Assembly (NCBI GenBank): GCA_009698815.1
Contig: WLPJ01000008.1
Location: 1 to 64,000, forward strand
Reading direction: 5' to 3'
DNA length: 64,000 bases
Source of the DNA: Actinomycetota bacterium
Lineage (GTDB): Bacteria > Actinomycetota > Actinomycetes > Nanopelagicales > Nanopelagicaceae
Positions 11,621 to 22,304 of the stretch are shown here, piece after piece (within the stretch, counting starts at the first letter, position 1; each line of letters starts with the position of its first letter). The notes beneath the pieces are model-generated. The model was not told where the DNA came from and did not search any database. It saw only the letters and a list, made by a program, of their open reading frames with translations. A program made the position numbers and the translations under genes.

Positions 11621-11658
11621 TTAATAACCAAAAACTTACCTTTTTTAAGGAGAACCTT

Positions 11659-13131
11659 GTGTCAAAAAAGCCCGCCCAAGTAGAAACCGACGGACTTGAT
11701 CCAACTAGATGGCGCACACTATTTGTTGTAGCCATTTCCCAATTGATGATCGTGCTCGATAGCTCCATCATGAATATTGCAATCCCAAGTGCCAAGATTG
11801 ACCTAGGCATCAGCGATGCAAATCAGCAGTGGGTTATCACTGCATACACGCTGGCCTTTGGATCACTGCTCCTTCTTGGTGGTCGCATCGGTGACTACAT
11901 GGGACGCAAGAAAATTTTCTTAATTGGTCTTGCCGGTTTTGCAGCAGCATCGGCACTCGGTGGAATCGCATCCACTCAAGGGCTTTTATTTGCATCTCGC
12001 GCCTTGCAAGGAGTATTCGGTGCGTTGCTAGCACCTGCTGCCCTTGCCATCATCTCGGTAACTTTCACAGTTCCGGCAGAACGCGCCAAAGCCTTTGGTG
12101 TAATCGGTGCGATCTCAGGTGGTGGCGCAGCCATCGGGTTAATTCTTGGCGGAACACTCACTGAATTTTTCTCATGGCGTTGGTGCTTAGGCGTTAACGT
12201 TCCAATCGCGATCATTGCTGCTCTGCTCGCTCTCAAATTTGTTAAAGAGTCAAAAGCTGAGGGTAATAACACATACGACATTCCCGGTGTCTTTACCGCG
12301 ACTGCTGGACTTTTCTCACTCACCTATGGATTTAATGAAGCCGCGACAAAGGGTTGGTCATCAACAACCACAATTTCCTTCCTTGTCGCAGCTGTAGTTC
12401 TATTGGTTGTATTTGTAGTTATTGAGAAGAAGGTAGCAAATCCACTTATGCCACTTCGCGTCGTAACAGAGCGCAACCGTGGCGGTTCATACCTCGGCTC
12501 ACTTGTTGTAGGAGCCGGACTATTTTCAATGTTCCTATTCCTTGGACTTTACCTACAAGTGATCCTTGGATACTCACCACTGAAATCTGGCTTTGCATTC
12601 TTGCCATTCACCGCCGGCATCATTGTCTTTGCGGGAATCGCATCACAACTCTTGCCTAAGTTTGGGCCAAGACCGTTAATGGTCCCGGGCTTGATTTTCG
12701 CTGGTGTTGGGCTGCTTATGATGACCCGAATTACTCCAGATACTTCTTATGTAACTCACGTATTACCATCGCTATTAATCATGTCTAGCGGTATGGCACT
12801 GGTATTTATCCCGCTGACTTCAACCTCACTGCATGGAGTTTCAAATCATGACACTGGTGTGGCAAGTGCGATGTTAAATACTTCCCAGCAAATCGGTGGC
12901 TCACTTGGTACTGCGCTGCTAAATACAATCGCGGCAACCGCTACAGCAACCTATGCTGCAGCAAACACTCAGCTTGGTGATCGAGTTATGCCATTTGCGA
13001 TGACTCATGGATTTACTGTGGCATTTAAATTCAGTGCGGTGTTGTTATTTGCAGGCGCGATTGTGCTCTTCTTCTTTATCAATATTGGAAAAGAGTCACT
13101 AGTTGAAACAGAAGGCGTATCAGTTCACTAA
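11659..13131 (+). CDS. MFS exporter, DHA2 (EmrB/QacA-type) family
   Basis: 490 residues from the GTG at 11659, chosen because AAGGAG lies six bases upstream; the frame is open further upstream but without a site. About 14 membrane segments, as in drug:H+ antiporter family 2. Signatures include LDSSIMNIAIPSAKIDL in segment 1, the cytoplasmic motif GGRIGDYMGRKKIF (between segments 2 and 3), and ALQGVFGALLAPAALAII for motif C-like packing. The substrate cannot be read from sequence; relatives export drugs, dyes or metabolites. Divergent from ilvD across 75 nt, which might hint at linked control or at amino acid export, but this is speculation. It ends four bases before the convergent gatB stop. 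Confidence 0.88.
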   Translation: MSKKPAQVETDGLDPTRWRTLFVVAISQLMIVLDSSIMNIAIPSAKIDLGISDANQQWVITAYTLAFGSLLLLGGRIGDYMGRKKIFLIGLAGFAAASALGGIASTQGLLFASRALQGVFGALLAPAALAIISVTFTVPAERAKAFGVIGAISGGGAAIGLILGGTLTEFFSWRWCLGVNVPIAIIAALLALKFVKESKAEGNNTYDIPGVFTATAGLFSLTYGFNEAATKGWSSTTTISFLVAAVVLLVVFVVIEKKVANPLMPLRVVTERNRGGSYLGSLVVGAGLFSMFLFLGLYLQVILGYSPLKSGFAFLPFTAGIIVFAGIASQLLPKFGPRPLMVPGLIFAGVGLLMMTRITPDTSYVTHVLPSLLIMSSGMALVFIPLTSTSLHGVSNHDTGVASAMLNTSQQIGGSLGTALLNTIAATATATYAAANTQLGDRVMPFAMTHGFTVAFKFSAVLLFAGAIVLFFFINIGKESLVETEGVSVH

Positions 13132-13135
13132 CTAA

Positions 13136-14644
13136 TTAATTAGTAGCTTGACCTAAGTGGCCAAGTAGAAGCTCTCGAACTCGAGCGGCATCTGCTTGGC
13201 CCTTCGTCTCTTTCATGACCGCGCCAATAAGAGCGCCAGCTGCAGGAACATGACCATTGCGCACTTTATCGGCGGTCTCTGCTTGCTCAGCACATACCTT
13301 TTCAATTGCAGCCATAAGTGCGCCATCATCATTAACGACTTTAATTCCGCGCTTAGCAACAACTTGCGCAGGAGTACCTTCGCCAGCAATAACACCTTCG
13401 ACAACTTGTCGCGCCAACTTATCTGTAAGTTCACCGGCAGCGACTAAGGCAACAATTTCGGCAACATCACGAGGTGCAATCGATAGATCGGCGATCGCGA
13501 TATCTTTTTCATTCGCAACACGTGAAATTTCACCGAGCCACCAGGTGCGCGCCTTAGTTGGATCTGCCCCAAGTAGAACCGTTTCTTCAACAATATCTAA
13601 AACGTCAGCGTTAATCATCGCCGCCATTTCTTTATCAGGTACTGCCCATTGCTCTTTCAGGCGCTTGCGGTGAAGTGAGGGACGTTCTGGAAGTTGTGCG
13701 CGTAATTCTTCAATCCAGGTTGTGGCAGGTGCGACAGGGACTAAATCTGGCTCTGGGAAATATCGGTAATCCTCAGCTTGTTCTTTCGAGCGTCCAGATC
13801 TAGTGAGGCCAGTATCTTCTTGGAAGTGACGGGTCTCTTGCTTAACTTTCTTACCTTCATTTAATAGTTCAGCATGGCGAATCATTTCACCGCGAATGGC
13901 ACGTTCGACTGAACGAAGTGAGTTAACGTTCTTAGTTTCTGAGCGAGTTCCTAAAACATCTGATCCGATCAAACGCAAGGAAACGTTGGCATCGCAACGA
14001 AGTGAACCTTGCTCCATCTTTACATCTGAAACCTTTAGCCCGCGCAAAATATCGCGAAGTTCTGCAACATATGCTTTTGCTACTTCAGGTGCGTACTTGC
14101 CAGTGCCTGGAATAATCTTGGTAACAATTTCAACAAGTGGGATCCCAGCACGGTTGTAATCAAGGAGCGAATACTCAGCGCCATGGATGCGCCCAGTTGC
14201 GCCGCCCACGTGTAGCGATTTTCCAGTGTCTTCTTCCATATGCACACGTTCAATTTCGATACGGAACTGCTTAGGGCCTTCATCAGTTTGGATTTCTACA
14301 TCAACGTATCCATCGAAACAAATTGGCTCGTCATATTGCGAGATTTGAAAGTTCTTCGGCATATCTGGATAGAAGTAATTCTTACGAGAGAAGCGGCTAT
14401 ACGGTGCGACCTGACAATTAAGGGCTAGGCCAATCAAGATTGAAGATTCGATCGCTTTGGCATTTACAACTGGCAGCGCACCAGGTAGCGCCAAGCAAAC
14501 GGGACAAGTTTGAGTATTTGGTTCCCCGCCGAATGTTGTGCTGCAAGAGCAGAACATCTTTGATTCGGTATTTAACTCAACGTGGACTTCCAAACCAAGT
14601 ACTGGTTCGTACTTTGCAATTACATCATCGTATGAAAGAGCCAT
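13136..14644 (-). CDS. gatB: Asp/Glu-tRNA amidotransferase subunit B
   Basis: 502 residues. GatB phosphorylates mis-acylated Glu-tRNA(Gln) or Asp-tRNA(Asn) and amidates it with ammonia supplied by GatA. The opening [21 protein letters not shown], the CxC...CPVCLALPG zinc-site region (CSCS and CPVC, about residues 32-52) and the C-terminal YqeY-like helical tail are typical. I start at the ATG at 14644, which overlaps the gatA stop by one base; a longer frame into gatA lacks homology. Third gene of gatC-gatA-gatB. No glnS or asnS is seen in the window, which fits indirect amidation. Confidence 0.96.
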   Translation of the reverse strand: MALSYDDVIAKYEPVLGLEVHVELNTESKMFCSCSTTFGGEPNTQTCPVCLALPGALPVVNAKAIESSILIGLALNCQVAPYSRFSRKNYFYPDMPKNFQISQYDEPICFDGYVDVEIQTDEGPKQFRIEIERVHMEEDTGKSLHVGGATGRIHGAEYSLLDYNRAGIPLVEIVTKIIPGTGKYAPEVAKAYVAELRDILRGLKVSDVKMEQGSLRCDANVSLRLIGSDVLGTRSETKNVNSLRSVERAIRGEMIRHAELLNEGKKVKQETRHFQEDTGLTRSGRSKEQAEDYRYFPEPDLVPVAPATTWIEELRAQLPERPSLHRKRLKEQWAVPDKEMAAMINADVLDIVEETVLLGADPTKARTWWLGEISRVANEKDIAIADLSIAPRDVAEIVALVAAGELTDKLARQVVEGVIAGEGTPAQVVAKRGIKVVNDDGALMAAIEKVCAEQAETADKVRNGHVPAAGALIGAVMKETKGQADAARVRELLLGHLGQATN

Positions 14645-16140
14645 TACTTGGCACCTCCCAACGCAGGGGCTTTGGAAATCAAGTGACCGCCCCATTTTGA
14701 AACTAGCGCCGCTTCCAGCGCTGCGCCCACGTTATATAGACGTTGATCCTGCATTGCAGGTGCCATGATCTGGAAACCAACCGGCAGATTATCTTCATCG
14801 GCTAAACCAGCTGGCAGACTCATTCCGCAGATACCAGCCAAGTTAACTGGAATTGTTGCTACATCAGCTAAATACATTGCGATTGGATCTTCCGATTTTT
14901 CACCGATCTTGAATGCGGTAATTGGAGAAGTCGGCGATACCAAGACATCTGCTTGCATAAATGCCTTCTTGTAATCTTCAATAATTAGGGTGCGGATCTT
15001 CTGTGCGCTTCCGTAATAAGCATCGTAATAACCAGATGAAAGTGCGTAGGTTCCCAAAATAATACGGCGCTTAACTTCGCGGCCAAAACCAGCTTCGCGA
15101 GTTGAATTCATTACTGATTCAGCCGATGCGCCATCAGCTTCGCCTGTACGAAGGCCATAACGCATCGCATCAAAGCGAGCCAAGTTTGAAGAACATTCGG
15201 AAGGCGCAATCAAGTAATAAGCAGCCAGGGCGTACTCAAAACTTGGGCAATCTACTTCGACAATTTCGGCGCCTAAGGATGAAAGTATTTCGAGTGACTC
15301 GTAAAAGCGCGCCAATACTCCGGCTTGATAGCCCTTTCCTTGCAGCTGCTTGATAACACCGATCTTTAAACCTTTAACATCACCAGATTTTGCCGCCGCA
15401 ACCACCGCAGGCACTGGCACCTTAAGACTTGTCGCATCTTTTGGATCATATCCAGCGATAATTTCGTGCAACATCGCGGTATCCAAAACAGTTCTTCCAA
15501 AAGGTCCCGCTTGATCCAAACTTGATGAGTAAGCGATTAGCCCATAGCGCGAGACTGCGCCATAAGTTGGTCGCACTCCGACAATTCCGGTAAGTGCGGC
15601 AGGTTGGCGGATAGATCCACCCGTATCGGAACCAATTGCAATCGGTGCTTGGAATGCACTGACTGCGGCCGCCGATCCACCGCTTGAACCACCTGGTGTG
15701 CGAGTTAAATCCCACGGGTTAAAAGTTGGTCCATATCCGGAATTCTCAGTTGATGAACCCATCGCAAATTCATCCATGTTTGTCTTACCGAGAATTACAA
15801 CGCCAGCTGACTTTAATTTCGCGACAACGGTTGAGTCATAAGGCGGTTTCCACCCTTGCAAAATCTTTGAGCCAGCGGTGGTTGGAACACCTTCTTGGGC
15901 AAGTACATCTTTAAGTGCAAGAGGTACGCCCGCTAAAGGACCAAGCGCCTTACCTGCAGCACGATCAGCATCGACTGCTGCAGCCTGGGCTAACGCGCTA
16001 TCGGTATCGACATGCAGAAAGGCCTTAACTTTTTTATCAACATCTGCAATGCGATCTAAATGTTGCTGGGTTAGCGCAACCGAAGTTATTTCACCTTTTG
16101 CAAGTGCAAGCGACATTTCGGAAGCAGTTGTTTTTATCAT
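14644..16140 (-). CDS. gatA: Asp/Glu-tRNA amidotransferase subunit A
   Basis: 498 residues, amidase-signature enzyme. It hydrolyses glutamine and channels ammonia to GatB. The Ser-cisSer-Lys triad is visible: Lys in [13 protein letters not shown] (about residue 77), and the glycine/serine-rich stretch [15 protein letters not shown] with [13 protein letters not shown] holding the two serines (about 150-180). The start ATG overlaps the end of gatC by 4 nt (ATGA) and the stop overlaps gatB by one base, so the three subunits are translationally coupled. Confidence 0.97.
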   Translation of the reverse strand: MIKTTASEMSLALAKGEITSVALTQQHLDRIADVDKKVKAFLHVDTDSALAQAAAVDADRAAGKALGPLAGVPLALKDVLAQEGVPTTAGSKILQGWKPPYDSTVVAKLKSAGVVILGKTNMDEFAMGSSTENSGYGPTFNPWDLTRTPGGSSGGSAAAVSAFQAPIAIGSDTGGSIRQPAALTGIVGVRPTYGAVSRYGLIAYSSSLDQAGPFGRTVLDTAMLHEIIAGYDPKDATSLKVPVPAVVAAAKSGDVKGLKIGVIKQLQGKGYQAGVLARFYESLEILSSLGAEIVEVDCPSFEYALAAYYLIAPSECSSNLARFDAMRYGLRTGEADGASAESVMNSTREAGFGREVKRRIILGTYALSSGYYDAYYGSAQKIRTLIIEDYKKAFMQADVLVSPTSPITAFKIGEKSEDPIAMYLADVATIPVNLAGICGMSLPAGLADEDNLPVGFQIMAPAMQDQRLYNVGAALEAALVSKWGGHLISKAPALGGAK

Positions 16141-16436
16141 TCCGCTTCTCCCAAAATTTGTGGGACGCGGAAGCGTTGATCTTCTTGCGCAGGTGCACCA
16201 GATAGCGCTTGATCTGGTGTGAGGCTAGGAAGAACTACATCTTCGCGGAAAATGTTTTCAAGTGGTTGCGGATGAGAAGTTGCTTTTACGCCATCTAAAT
16301 TAAGTTCTTGCACTCGGGCTACGGCATCGAGAATGCTGCCAAATTGTGATGCCAAGTTAACGAGCTCTTCTTCGCTCATTTCGATACGAGCTAGCGCTGC
16401 CAGTTTGGCTACTTCATCACGGGACAGGCTGCTCAT
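16137..16436 (-). CDS. gatC: Asp/Glu-tRNA amidotransferase subunit C
   Basis: 99 residues, the usual GatC length. It wraps the GatA-GatB interface and stabilises the complex. The opening [20 protein letters not shown] and the later [18 protein letters not shown] motif are diagnostic. It is the first gene of gatCAB, 28 nt downstream of proA on the same strand, and ends in a 4-nt overlap with gatA. Confidence 0.94.
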   Translation of the reverse strand: MSSLSRDEVAKLAALARIEMSEEELVNLASQFGSILDAVARVQELNLDGVKATSHPQPLENIFREDVVLPSLTPDQALSGAPAQEDQRFRVPQILGEAE

Positions 16437-16464
16437 AATGGGTTGAGTTTAATGACTAAGCCAG

Positions 16465-17733
16465 TTAGTTGCGAATTTGACCATCGCCGGTGACGATCCA
16501 AGTGGTTGTTGTCATTGCTTCCAACCCCATCGGCCCGCGTGCATGCAATTTCTGATTTGAGATGCCGATTTCTGCGCCAAAGCCCATTTGTTCGCCATCG
16601 GTAAACCGAGTTGATGTATTAACCATTACCGCTGCGCAATCAGATAAAGCGATGAAGCGATCAGCGTTGGCTTTATTTTCAGTAACGATTGCCTCAGTGT
16701 GGTTGGTACCGTATCTTGCAATGTGATCTGCAGCAGCCTCAACTGAATCAACTACGCCAACGTTAATTTCTAAAATGCCATATTCAGTGCACCAGTTTTC
16801 TTCTGTCGCAGCGGTGGACGCAATTCCGAATTTTTCTGCCACCTTCTGTGCGGTCGCATCAGCGTGCAGGATTACACCAGCATCGGAAAGAGCTTTCAAA
16901 GCCATTGGCAAGAAGGTTGGGGCAATTGAGCGATGAACCAGCAAGGTTTCGGCAGCGTTGCAAACACTTGGGCGATGAGTTTTAGAGTTAATCAAGATCG
17001 GCAGCGCTTTTTCAATATCTGCAAATTCATCGACATACACATGGCAAACTCCAGCGCCAGTTTCAATCGTCGGAACTGTTGATTCGTCGACAACCATGCG
17101 AATTAAAGCGGCACTGCCACGTGGGATGACTAGATCAACTTTGCCACGTGCATTTAAGAGCGCTTTAACTGTTGCACGGTCATCGGATGGAACTAATTGG
17201 ATTACATCAGGTGAAATATTGGTGGTAGCAAGAGCATCTCGCATCACATCTACCAATACTTTATTGCTAGCCGCAGCAGTCGATGATCCACGCAGCAGAG
17301 CCGAATTGCCGGACATCAATAAAATTACTGCAGCATCAACTGTGACATTTGGACGCGCTTCATAAACCATGCCAATCACACCGAATGGAACCGAAATCTG
17401 TTTTAAATCAAGTCCATTTGGCAGCGTTGAATGGCGAAGAACTTGACCAAGTGGATCTGGCAAATCTGCAACTAAGCGAGCACCATTTGCAATACCTGCG
17501 ACACGAGATGCATTGAGCAACAAACGATCCTGCATTTGTGGGTGCATATCTTCGGACTTGGCGCGTTCAATATCTACGGCATTAGCGGTAACGATTTCAG
17601 CGCTACGCTTTTCAATCGCTTCCGCAATTGCGTATAAGGCGGCTTTGCGTTCGGCACCGGTTGCAGTCGACAAGGTGCGCCCTGCTCTGCGAGCAGTGAG
17701 CGCTAGCTCTGCGACTATTTGTGCTGCATCCAT
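16465..17733 (-). CDS. proA: Glutamate-5-semialdehyde dehydrogenase (gamma-glutamyl phosphate reductase)
   Basis: 422 residues, aldehyde dehydrogenase superfamily. It reduces gamma-glutamyl phosphate with NADPH in proline synthesis. The catalytic cysteine lies in THRPSVCNAAETLLVH (about residue 258); PFGVIGMVYEARPNVTVDA (about 115-133) and the C-terminal FTDGEQMGFGAEIGIS are ProA hallmarks. proB, the kinase that makes its substrate, lies 1.2 kb upstream on the same strand but is separated by an opposite-strand serine hydrolase, so the two are probably not one transcript. Confidence 0.96.
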   Translation of the reverse strand: MDAAQIVAELALTARRAGRTLSTATGAERKAALYAIAEAIEKRSAEIVTANAVDIERAKSEDMHPQMQDRLLLNASRVAGIANGARLVADLPDPLGQVLRHSTLPNGLDLKQISVPFGVIGMVYEARPNVTVDAAVILLMSGNSALLRGSSTAAASNKVLVDVMRDALATTNISPDVIQLVPSDDRATVKALLNARGKVDLVIPRGSAALIRMVVDESTVPTIETGAGVCHVYVDEFADIEKALPILINSKTHRPSVCNAAETLLVHRSIAPTFLPMALKALSDAGVILHADATAQKVAEKFGIASTAATEENWCTEYGILEINVGVVDSVEAAADHIARYGTNHTEAIVTENKANADRFIALSDCAAVMVNTSTRFTDGEQMGFGAEIGISNQKLHARGPMGLEAMTTTTWIVTGDGQIRN

Positions 17734-17766
17734 GAGGCTAAGGGTATAGGGAGATATCCTCTGGCC

Positions 17767-18912
17767 GTGCTGAAATTAATTCGTAGAGTCGTCGTAGTAC
17801 TTCTTATCCTTTATTTAGCCCTCTTTGGTTTGACCAAAGCGATTAGATATCCCGAGCCAATTGCAGCGATCAAATTAGGTCTAGCGCCGGCATCCAAGAC
17901 CCCTGACTTAATGCCATTTCATATCATTAAAGCAACAGCAGGCGAAAGTACTCCATGGCTAAGCGGCGCTTCTGAAGAAATTAATGAAGTTACTTGGGGC
18001 GGTATAAAGATTTCATTTGATGAATTCTTAGCCAACACCCAAACCAATGCCTTCTTGGTGATTCGAGGCGGAAAAATTACCTACGAAAAATATTTAAATG
18101 GCAAGACTGAGTCCACTGTCTTACCTTCTTATTCTGTTGCGAAAACTATGACTTCACTTGTTATTGGCCAGTTAATTGATGAGGGAAAGATAAAGGAGAG
18201 CGATACCTTCGTCAAAATATTTCCCGAATTTAAGGCAGATTCCTCTTTTGATCAGGTAACGATCAAAGATTTGCTCGACATGAACTCGGGTATTGGCGTA
18301 TCCGATAACTATCCAACAGGGCCATCTGGCTGGGGTGTAGCGATTGCACAAATGTATGCGACCACAGATATGAATTTCTTTATGAAAAATAATCGTAAAA
18401 TGAGGGAGAAGCCAGGAACTTATCCAGAGTATCGCAGTGTGAATACTCAGATGCTAGGACTAATAATTCAAAAAGTGACCGGGAATAGATTGGCTGATGA
18501 ATTCAGTGATCGCATCTGGAAGAAAGTTGGCGCAGAATACGACGCAACTTGGAACGTCGATAAAGTTGATGGCCACGAGAAAGCATTTTGTTGTTTTAAC
18601 GCAGTAGCTCGGGATTACGCACGCGTCGGCTTGGCTTTAATGTCTGGTTCGCCGAAGATTGCCAGTACTTCTTGGAAGGCTCGACTTTCAAATCCTGTAG
18701 TTAATTTGGATTATGGCTGGGGTTACGCTGCACAAATGTGGCACCCATATCCTGGGATTAACTTGATGATGGGGCTACACGGTCAATACATCTATCAAGA
18801 TGCGCTTCATGACACGGTAATCGTAAAGTTGAGTGATATGCCAACTAGTGCAGATGGAATCAGCGATAAAATTGCTGCAGTCTTGCGCGAGATCTCTGAA
18901 AAGAAGAGTTAA
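17767..18912 (+). CDS. Membrane-anchored serine hydrolase, beta-lactamase/NylB-like family
   Basis: 381 residues from the GTG at 17767. One N-terminal hydrophobic segment (VVVVLLILYLALFGL, about 8-22) should anchor or export it. The penicillin-binding fold is shown by SxxK as SVAK (Ser123, Lys126), a Tyr in EYRSVNTQMLG (Tyr222) and a C-terminal HGQ element. These patterns resemble 6-aminohexanoate-dimer hydrolase and EstB-like esterases more than true beta-lactamases; the substrate is unknown. It sits alone on the plus strand between proA (divergent, 33-nt gap) and proB (convergent, 4-nt overlap), and looks inserted into an otherwise actinobacterial proB-proA neighbourhood. Confidence 0.85.
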   Translation: MLKLIRRVVVVLLILYLALFGLTKAIRYPEPIAAIKLGLAPASKTPDLMPFHIIKATAGESTPWLSGASEEINEVTWGGIKISFDEFLANTQTNAFLVIRGGKITYEKYLNGKTESTVLPSYSVAKTMTSLVIGQLIDEGKIKESDTFVKIFPEFKADSSFDQVTIKDLLDMNSGIGVSDNYPTGPSGWGVAIAQMYATTDMNFFMKNNRKMREKPGTYPEYRSVNTQMLGLIIQKVTGNRLADEFSDRIWKKVGAEYDATWNVDKVDGHEKAFCCFNAVARDYARVGLALMSGSPKIASTSWKARLSNPVVNLDYGWGYAAQMWHPYPGINLMMGLHGQYIYQDALHDTVIVKLSDMPTSADGISDKIAAVLREISEKKS

Positions 18913-20024
18913 AGCAGAACTAAATCATCGCGATGTACGAGTTCACGCTCGTATTCAGCGCCAAGGGATGCCGCAAGTTCTTTAGTTGATCGACCCAACA
19001 TTTGTGGAATCTCAGCAGAATCAAATGCAACCAATCCGCGCGCAATTACCTTCTGATCTGGACCAACTAATTCGACAGTATCTCCTGAAATAAATTCACC
19101 TTCCACGGCTGTAACGCCAGCTGGCAACAAAGAAACTCCACGCTCCAAGATTGCGGTGACTGCACCTGCATCAAGAATTAATCGGCCTTGTGGAGTTGAG
19201 GCATGCGCCAACCAGAGCAGACGGGAATTTGTGCGAACGCCATGTGCTGCAAATAAAGTTCCAACTTCAGCGCCACTTAAAGCTTGCTCTGCTTTTTCAA
19301 GTGAAGTAAGCAGCATCGGAATACCAGCACCAGTTGAAATCCGTGCCGCCTCAATCTTGGTAACCATTCCCCCGCTACCAACGCCCGCTTTGCCTGCTCC
19401 ACCCACAACAACAGATTCGATATCGCTCATTGCGTTAACAAGATGAATGGCTTTTGCTCCTGGCTGTGATGGAGGCGCGTCATAGAGCGCATCAACATCT
19501 GAAATCAAAACCAACAAATCTGCGCCGATTAATAGCGCAACGAGTGCTGCAAGTCGATCGTTATCTCCGAAACGGATTTCTTGCGTTCCGACCGAGTCAT
19601 TTTCATTGATGATCGGAACAACGTCCAATGAAAGTAATTTAAAGAGAGTTTGCTGCGCATTTTGATAATGCGAACGGCGCACCACATCCTCAGTTGTCAG
19701 AAGCACTTGTGATGAAACGATGTTGTGGCGTGCGAAATTCTGGTTATATTTTGCAATAAGGAGACCTTGACCGACCGATGCGACTGCTTGTTGGGTTGCT
19801 AAATCTTTTGGTCGAGTTTTTAGTCCAAGAGGTGCAAGCCCGGTTGCGATCGCACCAGATGTAACTAGCGCAACTTCAGCACCGCGCTTAGTAAGAGCCG
19901 CAACCAAATCAACGATCTTTGAGACTGCAGATTCGTTTAGTTGAGAACCTGCTTGCCCAGTAAGAGAAGATGATCCGATCTTGATCACAACGCGCTTGGC
20001 GCCGGTGACTTCGATGCGGTTCAT
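18909..20024 (-). CDS. proB: Glutamate 5-kinase with PUA domain
   Basis: 371 residues. It phosphorylates glutamate to gamma-glutamyl phosphate, the first and proline-inhibited step of proline synthesis. An amino acid kinase domain covers about 1-255 (KRVVIKIGSSSLTG; NENDSVGTQEIRFGDNDRL, about 136-155) and a PUA domain the last ~90 residues. It starts one base after the obg stop, an arrangement conserved in actinobacteria, so it should be co-transcribed with obg. Its 3' end overlaps the convergent serine hydrolase by 4 nt. Confidence 0.96.
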   Translation of the reverse strand: MNRIEVTGAKRVVIKIGSSSLTGQAGSQLNESAVSKIVDLVAALTKRGAEVALVTSGAIATGLAPLGLKTRPKDLATQQAVASVGQGLLIAKYNQNFARHNIVSSQVLLTTEDVVRRSHYQNAQQTLFKLLSLDVVPIINENDSVGTQEIRFGDNDRLAALVALLIGADLLVLISDVDALYDAPPSQPGAKAIHLVNAMSDIESVVVGGAGKAGVGSGGMVTKIEAARISTGAGIPMLLTSLEKAEQALSGAEVGTLFAAHGVRTNSRLLWLAHASTPQGRLILDAGAVTAILERGVSLLPAGVTAVEGEFISGDTVELVGPDQKVIARGLVAFDSAEIPQMLGRSTKELAASLGAEYERELVHRDDLVLL

Positions 20025-21521
20025 TTACTTTTCCTCGCTAACTGGGGGCTTACTTAAATCTGCTTGCGGAGTATGTGGGTCCTCCACGTTGTACTCCCAT
20101 TGTTGCGCAATTTCATCATCAGATAGTTGATCGACAACACGTTCTTCGACAACCCAGGCGCCTTCAAGGCGTGAATCTTCACCGCGACGAAACAGGTGGC
20201 CAGCAAGTTGTTCTGCGCCAGCCTCGATAGTTGGCTCCCATTCGAAGACAACTTCGTTATCACCTGATCCGATGCGAACTTCACTGCCGGCGACTGCGCC
20301 TTTTTTGAATAAATCTTTTTCAACTCCGAGTTGAGCTAAGCGGTCTGCTAAATAACCAATTGCTTCTGCATTCTTAAAGTTTGTCTGGCGAACCCATCGC
20401 ACAACTTTCTGACCGCGCACGCTAAATGATCCATCAGCGTTTGCTTGCACGATAAATCCAGAATCATCTACGGCAACCGGACGCAAGATAATACGAGTGC
20501 GTTCTTCAGTTGCTGCTTCAGCACGCGCTTTCTGAACTAAGCGCGCCATGCCATAAAGAAGTTCCTGCAGGCCTTCGCGACTAGCCGCAGATACTGGATA
20601 AACGTCATAGCCCTTATCGCGCAGAGTTTGCGCAACCATATCGGCCATCGCCTTGCCATCAGGTAGATCAATTTTATTTAGCGCAACGATTCGGACTCGA
20701 TCTTCGAGGCCACCGTATAGAGCGAGTTCTGCTTCAATAATTTCTAAGTCGCTAACTGGATCGCGATCTGTTTCCAGCGTTCCGCAATCGAGCACATGTA
20801 CCAAGGCGACGCAACGTTCCACGTGGCGCAAGAATTCCAGACCTAGACCTTTACCTTGCGATGCACCCGGAATTAAACCTGGAACGTCAGCAACTGTGAA
20901 GCGAGTATCACCTGCCTGAACAACACCTAGATTCGGAACCAGAGTTGTAAATGGATAGTCAGCAATCTTGGGACGTGCTGCAGAAATTGCGGCAATCAGC
21001 GATGATTTTCCGGCACTTGGATATCCAACGAGTGCAATATCTGCAACTGATTTAAGTTCTAAATAAAGTGTGCGTTCTTCACCCGGTTCGCCAAGGAGTG
21101 CGAAACCTGGCGCGCGACGCTTTGATGATGAGAGCGCTAAGTTTCCCAGTCCACCATGTCCGCCCTGTGCAGCAAGAAAAGTTGTTCCGGTACCAATTAG
21201 ATCTGCTAATTGATTTCCTTTTTCATCAAGGATGACTGTGCCATTTGGAACAGGCAAGATTAAATCTTCGCCGTAAGTTCCATCTTTACGATCGCCATAA
21301 CCTTGCGAACCTGAAGTTGCTTTGCGATGAGGTGAGTGGTGAAAATCCAAGAGAGTTGTAACGCTTGAGTCAACGATCAAAATGATGTCACCACCGCGAC
21401 CACCATTGCCGCCATCTGGGCCGCCAAGTGGCTTAAATTTTTCGCGCTTTACCGAGACGCAACCGTCTCCACCTTTTCCGGCAGCAGCGTAGAGAGTTAC
21501 ACGATCAATAAATGTTGTCAT
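20025..21521 (-). CDS. obg: GTPase Obg/CgtA
   Basis: 498 residues. It acts in late 50S assembly and stringent response. Three parts are seen: the Gly-rich Obg fold (about 1-158, [16 protein letters not shown]), the G domain with GYPSAGKSS (G1), DVPGL (G3), NKID (G4) and SAAS (G5), and a C-terminal OCT domain (about 355-435) with an acidic tail, as in Gram-positive Obg. AAGGAG is nine bases before the ATG. It lies downstream of rpmA behind a terminator hairpin at 21566-21601, so read-through or a promoter in 21522-21565 is needed. Confidence 0.96.
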   Translation of the reverse strand: MTTFIDRVTLYAAAGKGGDGCVSVKREKFKPLGGPDGGNGGRGGDIILIVDSSVTTLLDFHHSPHRKATSGSQGYGDRKDGTYGEDLILPVPNGTVILDEKGNQLADLIGTGTTFLAAQGGHGGLGNLALSSSKRRAPGFALLGEPGEERTLYLELKSVADIALVGYPSAGKSSLIAAISAARPKIADYPFTTLVPNLGVVQAGDTRFTVADVPGLIPGASQGKGLGLEFLRHVERCVALVHVLDCGTLETDRDPVSDLEIIEAELALYGGLEDRVRIVALNKIDLPDGKAMADMVAQTLRDKGYDVYPVSAASREGLQELLYGMARLVQKARAEAATEERTRIILRPVAVDDSGFIVQANADGSFSVRGQKVVRWVRQTNFKNAEAIGYLADRLAQLGVEKDLFKKGAVAGSEVRIGSGDNEVVFEWEPTIEAGAEQLAGHLFRRGEDSRLEGAWVVEERVVDQLSDDEIAQQWEYNVEDPHTPQADLSKPPVSEEK

Positions 21522-21565
21522 CTCTATCTGCTCCTTTCGGTTAGCTAATGGCTAAAATATTTTGG

Positions 21566-21601
21566 AAATAAAAAGAGCGAGCCACGAACGCGGCTCGCTC
21601 T
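21566..21601 (-). terminator. Terminator-like hairpin after rplU-rpmA
   Basis: On the minus strand AGAGCGAGCC (21592-21601) pairs perfectly with GGCTCGCTCT (21574-21583) around an 8-nt loop, followed by TTTTTATTTCC. It lies 17 nt after the rpmA stop and before obg, so it probably ends or dampens the ribosomal protein transcript. Confidence 0.8.
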
Positions 21602-21617
21602 CTTTGAGAAACCTAAA

Positions 21618-21872
21618 TTAAGCGACGGGAACCACGTTCACTACACGACGACCGCGAGCGCGACCGAATTCAACTGCTCCTGCAGCGAGTGCAAAGAGAG
21701 TGTCATCCTTACCGCGTCCAACGTTCTTACCTGGGTGAAAATGTGTTCCGCGTTGGCGAACCAAGATCTCGCCTGCGTTTACTTCTTGTCCACCAAAGCG
21801 CTTGATACCAAGGTATTGCGGATTCGAATCGCGACCGTTACGTGTTGAGGAGACGCCCTTTTTACTTGCCAT
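21618..21872 (-). CDS. rpmA: 50S ribosomal protein L27
   Basis: 84 residues, standard length. The start [16 protein letters not shown] and the core [24 protein letters not shown] are invariant L27 features. L27 lies near the peptidyl transferase centre. AAGGGG lies seven bases upstream of the ATG. It is 11 nt downstream of rplU and, in the usual order, precedes obg. There is no N-terminal extension of the kind cleaved by Prp in Firmicutes. Confidence 0.97.
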   Translation of the reverse strand: MASKKGVSSTRNGRDSNPQYLGIKRFGGQEVNAGEILVRQRGTHFHPGKNVGRGKDDTLFALAAGAVEFGRARGRRVVNVVPVA

Positions 21873-21883
21873 TGTTCAACCCC

Positions 21884-22198
21884 TTATTTCACGCCGCTGA
21901 TAGCGGTGATCTTGACTCGAGTTTGCTGTGCACGAAAACCTTGACGGCGGCGGTAACCAGTCTTGTTCATGTAACGAAGGATGTCGATCTTTGGACCCTT
22001 AACTTCGTCAATTACTTCGCCAGTAATTTTTACGCCACTTAGAACTTTTGGGTCAGATGTGACGCTTGCGCCATCTACGACGAGAAGTGCAGGAAAAGTT
22101 ACGGTTGCTCCAGCAGCTTGGTCGATGCGATCGACAGTGATGGTTTCACCGATGGTGACTTTCTCCTGGCGTCCGCCAGCTTTAACAATTGCGTACAC
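21884..22198 (-). CDS. rplU: 50S ribosomal protein L21
   Basis: 104 residues with the L21 signature: opening [20 protein letters not shown] and C-terminal [22 protein letters not shown] basic tail. L21 binds 23S rRNA with L20. It begins with GTG, with GGAG eight bases upstream. It is the first gene of rplU-rpmA, with its own promoter in the 106-nt gap after rne. Confidence 0.97.
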   Translation of the reverse strand: MYAIVKAGGRQEKVTIGETITVDRIDQAAGATVTFPALLVVDGASVTSDPKVLSGVKITGEVIDEVKGPKIDILRYMNKTGYRRRQGFRAQQTRVKITAISGVK

Positions 22199-22263
22199 GA
22201 TTCTTGCTCCAGTTCATTTCACGCTCGCGCCTCCCGAGATGGGATGCGAACGAGCAGAGGCTA

Positions 22264-22293
22264 AGGGTACGGATTTCATACCCCCAGGGTCAA
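22264..22293 (-). promoter_or_regulatory. Probable rplU promoter
   Basis: Minus strand: TTGACC (22288-22293), 18-nt spacer, TACCCT (22264-22269), matching an actinobacterial -35/TANNNT pair. It lies just after the rne stop and about 65 nt before the rplU GTG, which fits separate transcription of the ribosomal protein pair. Confidence 0.55.
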
Positions 22294-22304
22294 ATTGGGG
22301 TTTT

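Noticed and set aside
17767-18912. Antibiotic-resistance beta-lactamase
   Set aside because: The SVAK, Tyr and HGQ pattern is nearer to NylB/EstB hydrolases; the same caution applies to the enzyme at 57048.
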